A DNA stretch of 8,208 bases from Elusimicrobiota bacterium (lineage in GTDB: Bacteria > Elusimicrobiota > Elusimicrobia > UBA1565 > JACRDR01). The notes beneath the pieces were generated by a model that saw only the letters and a program-made list of their open reading frames with translations, searched no databases and was not told the DNA's origin. The stretch is from the NCBI GenBank assembly GCA_016207585.1, contig JACQPI010000026.1, forward strand, positions 1 through 8,208, read 5' to 3'. How positions within the stretch are numbered: position 1 is the first letter of the stretch; the number at the start of each line of letters is the position of its first letter. A program made the position numbers and the translations under genes. Below, one piece after another: positions 1 to 6,202 of the stretch.

Positions 1-33
1 AATCCGGACTTTTCTGAGGCCGCGTGGCATCAG

Positions 34-64
34 CCACAAACCTACCATTTTGGTAGGTTTGTGG
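34..64. repeat. Perfect inverted repeat, 14-bp stem with 3-nt loop
   Basis: The arm CCACAAACCTACCA (34-47) is the exact reverse complement of TGGTAGGTTTGTGG (51-64), with loop TTT (48-50). No run of T follows the stem in either direction, so it is not a classical intrinsic terminator. It could be a transcription end for a gene left of the window, an RNA-stabilising hairpin, or an operator: it ends 25 bp before the ATG of the possible small frame at 90. The structure is seen directly; its role is unknown. Confidence 0.6.
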
Positions 65-89
65 ACAGGCCGGTTTATCGTCGGAAAAC

Positions 90-218
90 ATGGTCAAGTT
101 AGCCGTGATTCAGGAATTGAATACCCTAAAACGAGCGTGGCCGGAATACCAAGAAAATACCCGAAAAATCGCCGCGCGCTGGGAGGCGATGGTCAAAGAA
201 CAAAAAAACCTAGAATAG
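90..218 (+). CDS. Possible 42-aa small protein, unrecognised
   Basis: An ATG at 90 opens a 42-codon frame that ends in TAG at 216-218. The product is highly charged and helix-prone, with no cysteine and no membrane segment. It has a protein-like spread of residues (starting MVKLAVIQELNTLKRAWPEY and ending in a Lys/Glu-rich tail), unlike the Arg/Pro-rich products of the shadow frames elsewhere in the window. A weak GGAAAA lies just before the start. The stretch is visibly richer in A than the flanking genes. It sits alone, convergent with the acid phosphatase gene that ends at 279, behind the palindrome at 34-64. I do not recognise a family. It may equally be non-coding or the remnant of a longer gene. 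Confidence 0.25.
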   Translation: MVKLAVIQELNTLKRAWPEYQENTRKIAARWEAMVKEQKNLE

Positions 219-278
219 AAGTTGGGAAAAAAGAAGACCGCCTATCACGCTAGGATCCCATCACCTCCCCCATCCAGA
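219..278. other. Short intergenic stretch after the acid phosphatase gene
   Basis: On the minus strand, downstream of the stop of the gene at 279-872, there is a T-rich run (complement of the A run at 228-233). It is preceded only by a weak 4-bp pairing (CCTA/TAGG), so an intrinsic terminator cannot be claimed. No gene is visible. Confidence 0.3.
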
Positions 279-872
279 TCAATATTCCGACAGCGGCAGG
301 ATAAACTCGCGAAGCGTCCCGGGATGGTAGTCCTCTTTATAGATAGATTTGGAGCTGCGCTTGATCCGCAGGGTCAGGACGCGCGCCAGACGACCCGCCT
401 GCACGTCGGAATCGGAATCTCCGAAGAAAAGAACATGGTTTCCCTGCGCAAGGGCCGCCGAGCGCGCCTTCGGATCCGACGCGAAAACGAATTTCGAAAC
501 GAGCCGCCGCCACTCCTTTTTGAGAGGCTCCCCTCCCTCGGGCGGCCGCGCGGCCAAGACCGTGACGCGGAAGCCGAAAATTCGCAGCGCCCATGCGAGG
601 GCGTTGGTCACGATCTTCGGCTTTTCCAGATCGTAGTTTTGATTGGCGTTCGCCCAGAACTGCGGGGAGAACGCCTGTGCTCCCGTTTGGAAGGATTTTT
701 GAAACGCCGGGGTCGAAAAAACCAGCGTATCGTCGTAATCGAACGCCACACGGAACTTGCCGATCGTAACAAGGCTGAAAATCAAGCCCCAAACCATCAT
801 GTAGGTTACCGCCGTCTTCGTGAAAGACCAGCCTTTCTGCACCTTCGCCTGAACGGCCTTGAGCGCGGTCAT
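279..872 (-). CDS. Class B (AphA-like) HAD acid phosphatase, membrane-anchored or exported
   Basis: Predicted phosphomonoesterase of the HAD superfamily, class B (AphA) type, 197 aa. HAD motif I is FDYDDTLVFSTPAF (residues 44-57; nucleophile D45, acid/base D47). Motif IV is FFGDSDSDVQAGR (149-161; D152, D154, D156). The end, from LRIKRSSKSIYK to SEY, follows the AphA C-terminus closely. K135 is a candidate motif III lysine. The usual motif II Thr/Ser of the VTGR segment appears to be alanine (A107 in LAARPP). A hydrophobic stretch at about residues 21-38 follows a basic N-terminus and runs almost straight into the catalytic strand, with no clear cleavage site, so a membrane anchor is more likely than release. 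The ATG at 872 lies 3 nt after the nucleotidase stop. The nearest good Shine-Dalgarno (AAGGAGG) is 18 nt upstream inside that gene, suggesting translational coupling. Substrate preference is not visible. Confidence 0.85.
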   Translation of the reverse strand: MTALKAVQAKVQKGWSFTKTAVTYMMVWGLIFSLVTIGKFRVAFDYDDTLVFSTPAFQKSFQTGAQAFSPQFWANANQNYDLEKPKIVTNALAWALRIFGFRVTVLAARPPEGGEPLKKEWRRLVSKFVFASDPKARSAALAQGNHVLFFGDSDSDVQAGRLARVLTLRIKRSSKSIYKEDYHPGTLREFILPLSEY

Positions 873-875
873 GAT

Positions 876-2432
876 CTATTCTTTGTTAATCCTCCTTCCC
901 AACGGAACCTGGACCGGAGAATGCTGCGTCGCGCACCACGCGAGGACGTCGCGAATCAACATGCCCGTGTTTTCAGCGTTCGTCCCGGCCGAGAACGCCG
1001 TATAGCCGTCCCCTCCCTGGACCAGGAAATCGGGCGCGGCCAATGTATAGGTCGCGCTGGAAATGAGCGGGGCCTCGGCCACCTTCACCGTGCGAACCCG
1101 ATTTCCGAACGACGCGGACGGTTCATAAGAAAATCTCAACCCCGAAACCTGGATCATCCCCGCTCCCCCGCTCACTCCTCGCTCCAAGAGGCGCAAGAGA
1201 TCGGCCCCGGCAAGGCGCAGCGTCACGACGGCGTTATCGAAGGGCATGATCTGAAACAACCGCCGCAGCGTGATGGGACCCGCTGGAAGGTTGGCCCGTA
1301 TACCCCCTGAATTTTGGAAAGCGATCTGGGTCTCGGCCCACTCCCGGGTGCAATCCGTCATCCAGTCCCCCAACGCGGATTCCGCGGTTCGGCTCGTGAC
1401 GAGCGTTTGGGTCGCGGTCCCCACGACCACCTCCACCGCGCGGCCGACCCATTCCTCATGCCGTTTCACGATCGCGGCTACCTCTCCGGCCTCCCCGACG
1501 TCGTCCACCCACAAAGGAATCAACGTCCCCGTCGACCGGATCACGCGCCGCGTGGACGGATCCACTTCGATGACCACCTTCCCAACGTGGGTCAGGTAGG
1601 AACCCGCCTGAGCGAGCCAACCCTTCGAGCCTGCGATGAGCTCCGTGTGTCGATAATGGGTATGGCCCCCAAGAATCATATCGATCCCGGGAACCTCCGA
1701 CGCCAGAAACCGATCTCCCTCAAATGGAGCTCTTTCCGGAGTTTCCAAACCGACATGCGTCAGCGCGATAATGACGGTGGCCCCCCGTTTTCGAAGTTCG
1801 CCAACGGCGTCGCGCGCTTCATCCACTTCCCGGCGAAAAGAGAGCCCGGCGATATTTTTAGCGAAACTCAGCTGCCTCATGCGGGTCGTCAGCAAACCGA
1901 ATATCCCCACGCGCACACCGGCGACCGTCTTGATGAGGTACGGCTTCAGATATCGCCGCCGCCCCTCGTAGACATTGGCGCCCAAAACGGGGGCTCGAAA
2001 TGCCCGGACCAATCGCCTCAAGTTGTCTTTTCCCAAATCGAAATCGTGGTTTCCCGGCGCGATCGCGTCGTAGCCTAGGGCGTTCATGCAGTCGACGACC
2101 GCATCCCCCCTCGTCAAAGTTCCCTCCGGAGTTCCCTGAAACCAATCCCCGGAATCCAGCAGCAGCTTGGGCCCCGTCTCGCCGCGGACCACGCTGGCCA
2201 GCGCCGCCATCCCGCCGATCCGGCGATCGCCGGCATCCTCGGGGCCGCGGGCGGAGATTCCCACCGGTCGCGCCTGAATCCAGCCGTGTATGTCGTTGGT
2301 ATGAAAGATCGTAATCTTGACATTCCCACGGTCCGGGGAGCTCGATGCCCGCGCCGGGAACGCAGCGGCGAAGAAAACACCCAAAAACAATACCGACCGA
2401 ACAGCCACCGTCAAATGAGTTCGCCGTCTCAT
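876..2432 (-). CDS. Exported 5'-nucleotidase / 2',3'-cyclic phosphodiesterase, UshA family
   Basis: Predicted extracytoplasmic metallophosphatase that dephosphorylates nucleotides, 518 aa, close to the family's usual 520-550. Residues 1-29 form a signal peptide (MRRR, hydrophobic core, ending FPARA, cleavage near A29/S30). The calcineurin-like metal domain shows HTNDIHG (44-50), DSGDWFQGT (93-101), GNHDFDLG (127-134), LTHVG (224-228) and GGHTH (255-259), so all expected metal ligands are present. The C-terminal nucleotide-binding domain shows QNSGGIRA (373-380), PFDN (397-400) and GGDGYTAF (473-480). The ATG at 2432 overlaps the DUF47 stop as ATGA. A further in-frame upstream extension would lie inside the DUF47 gene and before the signal peptide, so I reject it. 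It is the middle gene of a three-gene phosphate-scavenging operon. The family is clear; the exact substrate (nucleotides, UDP-sugars or cyclic nucleotides) is not. Confidence 0.92.
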   Translation of the reverse strand: MRRRTHLTVAVRSVLFLGVFFAAAFPARASSSPDRGNVKITIFHTNDIHGWIQARPVGISARGPEDAGDRRIGGMAALASVVRGETGPKLLLDSGDWFQGTPEGTLTRGDAVVDCMNALGYDAIAPGNHDFDLGKDNLRRLVRAFRAPVLGANVYEGRRRYLKPYLIKTVAGVRVGIFGLLTTRMRQLSFAKNIAGLSFRREVDEARDAVGELRKRGATVIIALTHVGLETPERAPFEGDRFLASEVPGIDMILGGHTHYRHTELIAGSKGWLAQAGSYLTHVGKVVIEVDPSTRRVIRSTGTLIPLWVDDVGEAGEVAAIVKRHEEWVGRAVEVVVGTATQTLVTSRTAESALGDWMTDCTREWAETQIAFQNSGGIRANLPAGPITLRRLFQIMPFDNAVVTLRLAGADLLRLLERGVSGGAGMIQVSGLRFSYEPSASFGNRVRTVKVAEAPLISSATYTLAAPDFLVQGGDGYTAFSAGTNAENTGMLIRDVLAWCATQHSPVQVPLGRRINKE

Positions 2433-3034
2433 ATCCCCTGCACGACAAAACTCTCGATGATATCCGCCGCCTCGTCCGCCCGGTGCGCGGCATCGGAAAA
2501 ATGGCGGTATACGGCTCTTATCTTGAGCCTTTTCAATACCTCCGGATGCCCCAGGACGAGGCGTTCTCCTTCCCGGAAGAAACGAAATACCTGGCGGTTC
2601 GCCTTCTTGGCGCGAACCACGCATTCCGAGGATCCGCTCGGCATGGACCGGCTCTGTTTCCAAGCCGCAGCCAAACTGTCGCACGACTCGCAAGAGGAAT
2701 TCGCCATTTTCCGCAGAAATTCATCCGTATCCACCCGATACCACAACATCTCCTCTACGATGGCCCTCGCAGTCCCCGACAAATCCTCCATCATCCGCCC
2801 CAAACGGAAAAGATCGACTCGAAGCTGGCCTCGCAGGCTCCGCGCCCCAGAATCGCCCTCGATAAATTCCTCCATCTGCCGGAACCAAACACCGGCCGAA
2901 CGAACGACATCGTTGAAATGCCGCCCTTCCTGCAAGGAGGGGGCCCCTATGAAGGTCCGCATGGCGAAAAAGCCGTCGCGAGCCGACCGGAGTTGCCCTC
3001 CCAGCAGTTGGTGCAGGCGCGTCGGAATCGCCAC
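2429..3034 (-). CDS. DUF47 family (PhoU-like, Pit-accessory-type) protein
   Basis: A cytoplasmic, all-helical protein of about 201 aa with no signal or membrane segment. The C-terminus (about 172-198, with VYRHFSDAAHRADEAADIIE) matches the closing helix of DUF47/PhoU-like proteins, where acidic D/E-xx-D residues recur. The earlier helix around 72-100 (DLFRLGRMMEDLSGTARAIV) corresponds to their first core repeat. Length fits the family (about 200-220). DUF47 proteins are usually encoded beside Pit low-affinity phosphate transporters and are thought to modulate them. Here the partners are two extracytoplasmic phosphatases, and the stop overlaps the nucleotidase start by 4 nt (ATGA). I chose GTG at 3034 because AGGA (3046-3043) lies 8 nt upstream; TTG at 3037 is an equally open in-frame alternative. 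The N-terminal third is divergent, so the family call rests on the two helices and the length. Confidence 0.7.
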   Translation of the reverse strand: MAIPTRLHQLLGGQLRSARDGFFAMRTFIGAPSLQEGRHFNDVVRSAGVWFRQMEEFIEGDSGARSLRGQLRVDLFRLGRMMEDLSGTARAIVEEMLWYRVDTDEFLRKMANSSCESCDSLAAAWKQSRSMPSGSSECVVRAKKANRQVFRFFREGERLVLGHPEVLKRLKIRAVYRHFSDAAHRADEAADIIESFVVQGI

Positions 3035-3037
3035 CAA

Positions 3038-3154
3038 GGATATCCTATCATTTTAAGGCCGGGTGGCTCCCATGGTTACATTTTAGATTGCTGAGCGCGG
3101 GCCCTGAGCGCGGGCCCTTGCGCAAAACCGAAAAACTCTCTACACTTACAGCGT
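3038..3154. promoter_or_regulatory. Divergent intergenic region between the DUF47 gene and the lipoprotein gene
   Basis: This spacer must drive both directions. For the plus-strand lipoprotein, TTGCGC (3118-3123) and TACACT (3141-3146) are 17 bp apart. That would put transcription start near 3153, almost at the ATG (3155), consistent with a leaderless message because no Shine-Dalgarno is visible. For the minus strand, TAAAAT (3055-3050) is a possible -10 without a good -35. The DUF47 ribosome site lies in the 10-bp palindrome AGGATATCCT (3037-3046). All promoter calls are by eye and weak. Confidence 0.35.
3091..3116. repeat. Two tandem copies of a 13-bp unit
   Basis: CTGAGCGCGGGCC occurs twice back to back (3091-3103 and 3104-3116) without a mismatch, directly upstream of the candidate -35 of the lipoprotein gene. 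It could be a replication-slippage duplication or a pair of protein-binding sites. Nothing further is visible. Confidence 0.8.
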
Positions 3155-3556
3155 ATGGACTCGCGGCCCAGCCGCTCTTCCGGCGCGCGCGCCGTGCTAT
3201 GCGGCTCCTTCTTGGGGGCGACGCTGCTGTTGTTCGGTTGCATCCCCAACGAGGAAGACGTGCAGATCCCGGATGTGGACAATCCTTTCGCAAACTGCCT
3301 CGCGGTAGGAAAAAAATGCGGAGGGCAAAATCTATGCTGCTCGGGAACTATTTGCAAGGGCGGGGAGTGCCGCCAGGACCCGACATGCATAGGATCCGGC
3401 GGACATTGCATCACCAGCGCGGATTGTTGCGGTCTGGCGACGTGCAAGAACACCGTCTGTACGACCGGTTTTGAATGCCGCGATTTGGGGCAGCACTGCG
3501 ATACCAGCGCGGACTGTTGCGGCGCCGGGCTTTGCCGTGAGGGCGCCTGCCATTAG
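3155..3556 (+). CDS. Lipoprotein with three tandem knottin-like (ICK-spaced) cysteine modules
   Basis: A 133-aa predicted lipoprotein. A basic N-terminus and hydrophobic core (about 12-28) end in a lipobox LFGC with lipidation at C29. The next residue is Ile, not Asp, so by the usual rule an outer-membrane location is expected. After a short acidic linker (31-47) come three modules starting at C48, C78 and C108, with an exact 30-residue period. Each has the identical pattern C-x6-C-x5-CC-x4-C-x4-C and a 5-residue linker to the next. This fits the inhibitor-cystine-knot consensus, so three small disulfide-locked domains are plausible if the cell envelope oxidises them. Modules 2 and 3 share TSADCCG and are nearly identical in DNA over 29 bp (3404-3432 and 3494-3522), indicating duplication. 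It is transcribed alone against both neighbours. I do not recognise a named family. Function could be adhesion, inhibition, protection or toxin-like binding; none is shown. Confidence 0.8.
   Translation: MDSRPSRSSGARAVLCGSFLGATLLLFGCIPNEEDVQIPDVDNPFANCLAVGKKCGGQNLCCSGTICKGGECRQDPTCIGSGGHCITSADCCGLATCKNTVCTTGFECRDLGQHCDTSADCCGAGLCREGACH
3404..3522 (+). repeat. DNA-level direct repeat inside the lipoprotein gene
   Basis: The segments 3404-3432 and 3494-3522 are 90 bp apart (30 codons) and differ at only a few bases. Both encode the H-C-x-T-S-A-D-C-C-G part of a module. Module 1 is more diverged in DNA, so the last two modules look like the more recent duplication. Confidence 0.75.
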
Positions 3557-3557
3557 A

Positions 3558-5438
3558 TTAGATTTCTTCCAGCCAAAGACCCAGGACAATAATTCTAAAG
3601 AAGAGCCCGGCGTCCCCCTCAGGAGCTCCTTGCGTCAGCAGACGCCGCATCGTACGCAGACGCTCGATGTCCAGGAACCCTTGCCGGCTTAGCTTCGATT
3701 CCACGAGCAGCTCGTCTATCCTGCGGTGTCCGCTTCCACGAACCCATTCTTCCCACGGCACTACAAAGCCGTGCTTGCGCCGCCACGCGATTTCCGGGGG
3801 CAGGAATCTCGCCGCGACGCGGCGCAACAAATATTTGCCTTTGAGCCGCCTCAATTTCAGATTTTCGGGAAGGCCCTCGGCGAACCCGACGACTCCCGGA
3901 TCCAAATAGGGCACGCGCGCCTCCAGGGAGGCGCGCATCGTCGCCTTGTCCACCTTCATAAGGAGCGCGTCGCACAGGACCGTGCGCAGGTCAAAGAGCT
4001 GGGCCCGCCCCAGGGAATGCGGCCGATCCAATTCGCCGGGGTCGAACCAAGGCGTCCAGGCCCGCACGCCGCCTTGCTCCCAGAACTCCGGGCGGCAGAT
4101 TTCTTTCAAGGAGAGGCGGCTGCAGTGGCTGCGGGTCCGCGCCCAGTCCCGCACCGTCGCCATCGGCACCGCCGCGTATTCCCGTCCACGAGCGAACGTC
4201 CGCAGCAGCGCCGCGGCGCCGGCCGCCAAGGGCCGGGGCAGCGCCTGGATGCGTCCGGACCAATAGGACGCCTTGTACCGCGCGTACCCCGCGAACAACT
4301 CGTCGGCTCCCTCTCCGGTCAGGACGACCTTCACGGATTCCCGCGCGAACCGCGCGAGCAGGAACGTCGGAAGAATCGCCGAGTCCGCGATGGGTTCGTC
4401 CAGAGACGGCACCAGGTCCTCGACGCGGTCCAAAACGTCGGCCGGAAGAATCAGCTCGTGATGGTCGGTGCCGAGATGTCGCGCCACGCGGCGGGCGTGC
4501 GCGGACTCATCCAAGCCGCTTCGTACTCCCGAAAAACCGATGGTGAACGTCGGGATCCGCCGGCCCAACTCGCGGCGCATCAAGGACGCGATCAGACTGG
4601 AATCGACCCCTCCGCTCAAGAAGGCTCCGACCGGGACATCGCTCAAAAGCTGGCGGCGCACCGCGGCGGCAAGCCTGCTTTCGAGCCCCCGCGCCGCGTC
4701 CTCCACTCCCGTGCCGTCAAACTCAGATGCGCCGTTAGCTCGCCCCGGGAACTCGTCTCCGATGTTTATGTACGGTTCCACTCGCATCCCGTCCGCGTCG
4801 AGCGCCAAGAAGTGTCCCGGAGGAAGCTTCCGGACTCCGGCCAAGATGGTCCGAGGCGCATGAACGAAGCCATGCTCCAAATATTCCATCACGGCGCCCG
4901 GGTCGAGCGCCTCGGGAACGCCTCCCGCCAGCAGGGCTCTGAGTTCCGAAGCGAACACCAGCCTCCCTCCGCCGCCGAGCCAATAGTAGAAGGGCTTGAC
5001 GCCGACCGGGTCTCGCGCCAAAAGGAGCCTGCGCCTGCCACGGTCCCAGAGGGCGACCGCAAACATTCCGTTGAGCCGCCTCAACAGGACTGCCGGGTCG
5101 GAATTTTGTTCGTAGAGATGAAGGATAGTCTCCGTATCGGATCGAGTCCGGTAGGCCGCTCCGGACGCCTCCAACTCCGAACGAAGCTCGGGGTGGTTGT
5201 ATATCTCTCCGTTAAAAATGATCGTCAGGCGGCCATCCGCCGACCGCATCGGCTGGTGCCCGCCCTCCAAGTCCAGGATCGACAATCGCCGGAAGCCGAA
5301 CGCGACCGGCCCTTCGCTCCAAAACCCGGAATCGTCCGGCCCGCGGTGGGCCAAAGCCTCCCGCATCGCGAGGAGAGCGTCGTTGCCGCCGGCGGCCGAC
5401 CCCTCCCCGGGATCGTAGAGCCCGCATATTCCGCACAT
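3558..5438 (-). CDS. asnB: Glutamine-hydrolysing asparagine synthetase
   Basis: Makes asparagine from aspartate, ATP and glutamine in the cytoplasm; 626 aa, normal for the bacterial AsnB family. The N-terminal class II amidotransferase domain begins MCGICG, so Cys2 is the nucleophile exposed after Met removal. RGPDDSG (32-38), FNGEIYN (75-81) and RSDTE (99-103) form the glutamine site. The synthetase domain has the PP-loop LSGGVDSS (274-281), GEGADELFAGY (375-385), the KVDKATMRASLEARVPYLD region (495-513) and the LKGKYLLR segment (532-539). The start is fixed by the need for Cys at position 2: ATG at 5438, 4 nt after the DUF72 stop, with GGAA 8 nt upstream. It is the last gene of its operon and faces the lipoprotein gene, with one base between their stop codons. 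A role in amidating sugars or peptides cannot be excluded, since AsnB-like enzymes occur in such pathways, but no such genes are nearby. Confidence 0.93.
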   Translation of the reverse strand: MCGICGLYDPGEGSAAGGNDALLAMREALAHRGPDDSGFWSEGPVAFGFRRLSILDLEGGHQPMRSADGRLTIIFNGEIYNHPELRSELEASGAAYRTRSDTETILHLYEQNSDPAVLLRRLNGMFAVALWDRGRRRLLLARDPVGVKPFYYWLGGGGRLVFASELRALLAGGVPEALDPGAVMEYLEHGFVHAPRTILAGVRKLPPGHFLALDADGMRVEPYINIGDEFPGRANGASEFDGTGVEDAARGLESRLAAAVRRQLLSDVPVGAFLSGGVDSSLIASLMRRELGRRIPTFTIGFSGVRSGLDESAHARRVARHLGTDHHELILPADVLDRVEDLVPSLDEPIADSAILPTFLLARFARESVKVVLTGEGADELFAGYARYKASYWSGRIQALPRPLAAGAAALLRTFARGREYAAVPMATVRDWARTRSHCSRLSLKEICRPEFWEQGGVRAWTPWFDPGELDRPHSLGRAQLFDLRTVLCDALLMKVDKATMRASLEARVPYLDPGVVGFAEGLPENLKLRRLKGKYLLRRVAARFLPPEIAWRRKHGFVVPWEEWVRGSGHRRIDELLVESKLSRQGFLDIERLRTMRRLLTQGAPEGDAGLFFRIIVLGLWLEEI

Positions 5439-5442
5439 CGTC

Positions 5443-6195
5443 TTATTTCCGAGCGCCGCAAGCGGCCGCCTTATCCTGGAATCTCTGGGCGTCCTCCCAC
5501 ATCGCGATATTATTGAAATAAACGTAGGCGAAAGAGCCCTGGCAGCGCTCCAGGAGGTCGTTGAGCTCTTCATCGGTGTAGCGGAAGCTCCTTCTGATCC
5601 GGGCTCCTTCGAGCCGCCCCTGAAGACGGAAGTACTTGACCCCGGGACGAACCATTCCCACCATCAATGGGTCCATTCCATGGACAAGGCCGAGGTCCGC
5701 GCATACCCTGGCGATCAAGGGAGGCCTCCACGAGTTGCCGGCGGGCTCCCACACGAATTGGATCGGCCCACGCACCAAACTCTTAAAAAACCGGTACATG
5801 TTCCTCAGATGGTCGGCGCTCGGGTAAAAGCTTGTCGGGGTCTGAAACACGAGGAATTTCGGCTTCAACGCCTGCGCCACCCGGCAGGTCGCCTCCCAGG
5901 CGGCGATCGTTTCGTCGTTCGGTTTAAAATGCCCGCAGCGCTCCCGAACTTTCACCGGGACCTGCCGGGAGAGCCGCCGGTACGTCGGGCTGGAAGGGGG
6001 ATGTGTGATGAGCTGCCACGCCCTCATCGAGTATTCGAACTGCCGGGGCGCTTCCTGCCTCCAACGCTGCGCCGTTTCGAGCCGTGGAAGATTAAAAAAC
6101 GTGGAGTCGATCTCGACGGTTTGGAAATGTTTGAAATAGGCGCCGCGGCCCACCGGAAAGCCGCCGCAGCCGATCCGAATCAGCGAGGCCGTCAC
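5443..6195 (-). CDS. DUF72 (YecE-like) family protein
   Basis: A 250-aa DUF72 protein, a TIM-barrel-like family of unknown biochemical role. Diagnostic pieces are IRIGCGGFP (6-14), the strand TVEIDSTFFNLP (26-37) that matches the family's VEINSTFYRLP, the segment FEYSMRAWQLITHPPSSPTY (53-72) and the closing AYVYFNN (223-229). The GFP start and the WQLITHPPSSP variant resemble the form I associate with archaea and deep-branching bacteria rather than E. coli YecE; this is from memory and not tested. The start is GTG at 6195, 7 nt after the aminotransferase stop, with GAGGG just upstream. It is translationally packed between the aminotransferase and asnB, so it is co-expressed with nitrogen metabolism, but no function follows directly. 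There are no membrane segments or signal peptide. Confidence 0.88.
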   Translation of the reverse strand: MTASLIRIGCGGFPVGRGAYFKHFQTVEIDSTFFNLPRLETAQRWRQEAPRQFEYSMRAWQLITHPPSSPTYRRLSRQVPVKVRERCGHFKPNDETIAAWEATCRVAQALKPKFLVFQTPTSFYPSADHLRNMYRFFKSLVRGPIQFVWEPAGNSWRPPLIARVCADLGLVHGMDPLMVGMVRPGVKYFRLQGRLEGARIRRSFRYTDEELNDLLERCQGSFAYVYFNNIAMWEDAQRFQDKAAACGARK

Positions 6196-6202
6196 CTACC
6201 CT

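Noticed and set aside
50..253. 67-codon plus-strand frame beginning in the palindrome
   Set aside because: Its start lies within the loop of the 34-64 inverted repeat. The product is less protein-like than the overlapping 90-218 frame, and no ribosome site is seen.
222..1310. Long plus-strand open frame
   Set aside because: It is antisense to the acid phosphatase and nucleotidase genes, whose motifs are clear. Its product is Arg/Pro-rich without any family motif, typical of a shadow frame in GC-rich DNA.
2433..2693. N-terminal extension of the nucleotidase
   Set aside because: It would place 87 residues before an evident signal peptide and overlap most of the DUF47 gene. The ATGA overlap start at 2432 is better.
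3155..3556. Possible secreted peptide toxin or metallothionein
   Set aside because: The regular ICK spacing and CC pairs do not fit a metallothionein, and the lipobox argues for an anchored rather than released product. Toxin activity cannot be inferred from cysteine spacing alone.
3726..5516. 596-codon plus-strand open frame
   Set aside because: It lies wholly antisense to asnB, which has every catalytic motif. Its composition is Arg/Gln/Pro-rich, and there is no ribosome site or recognised domain.
5439..5573. N-terminal extension of asparagine synthetase
   Set aside because: The class II amidotransferase needs Cys directly after the initiator Met, which only the ATG at 5438 gives. The extension also overlaps the DUF72 gene.
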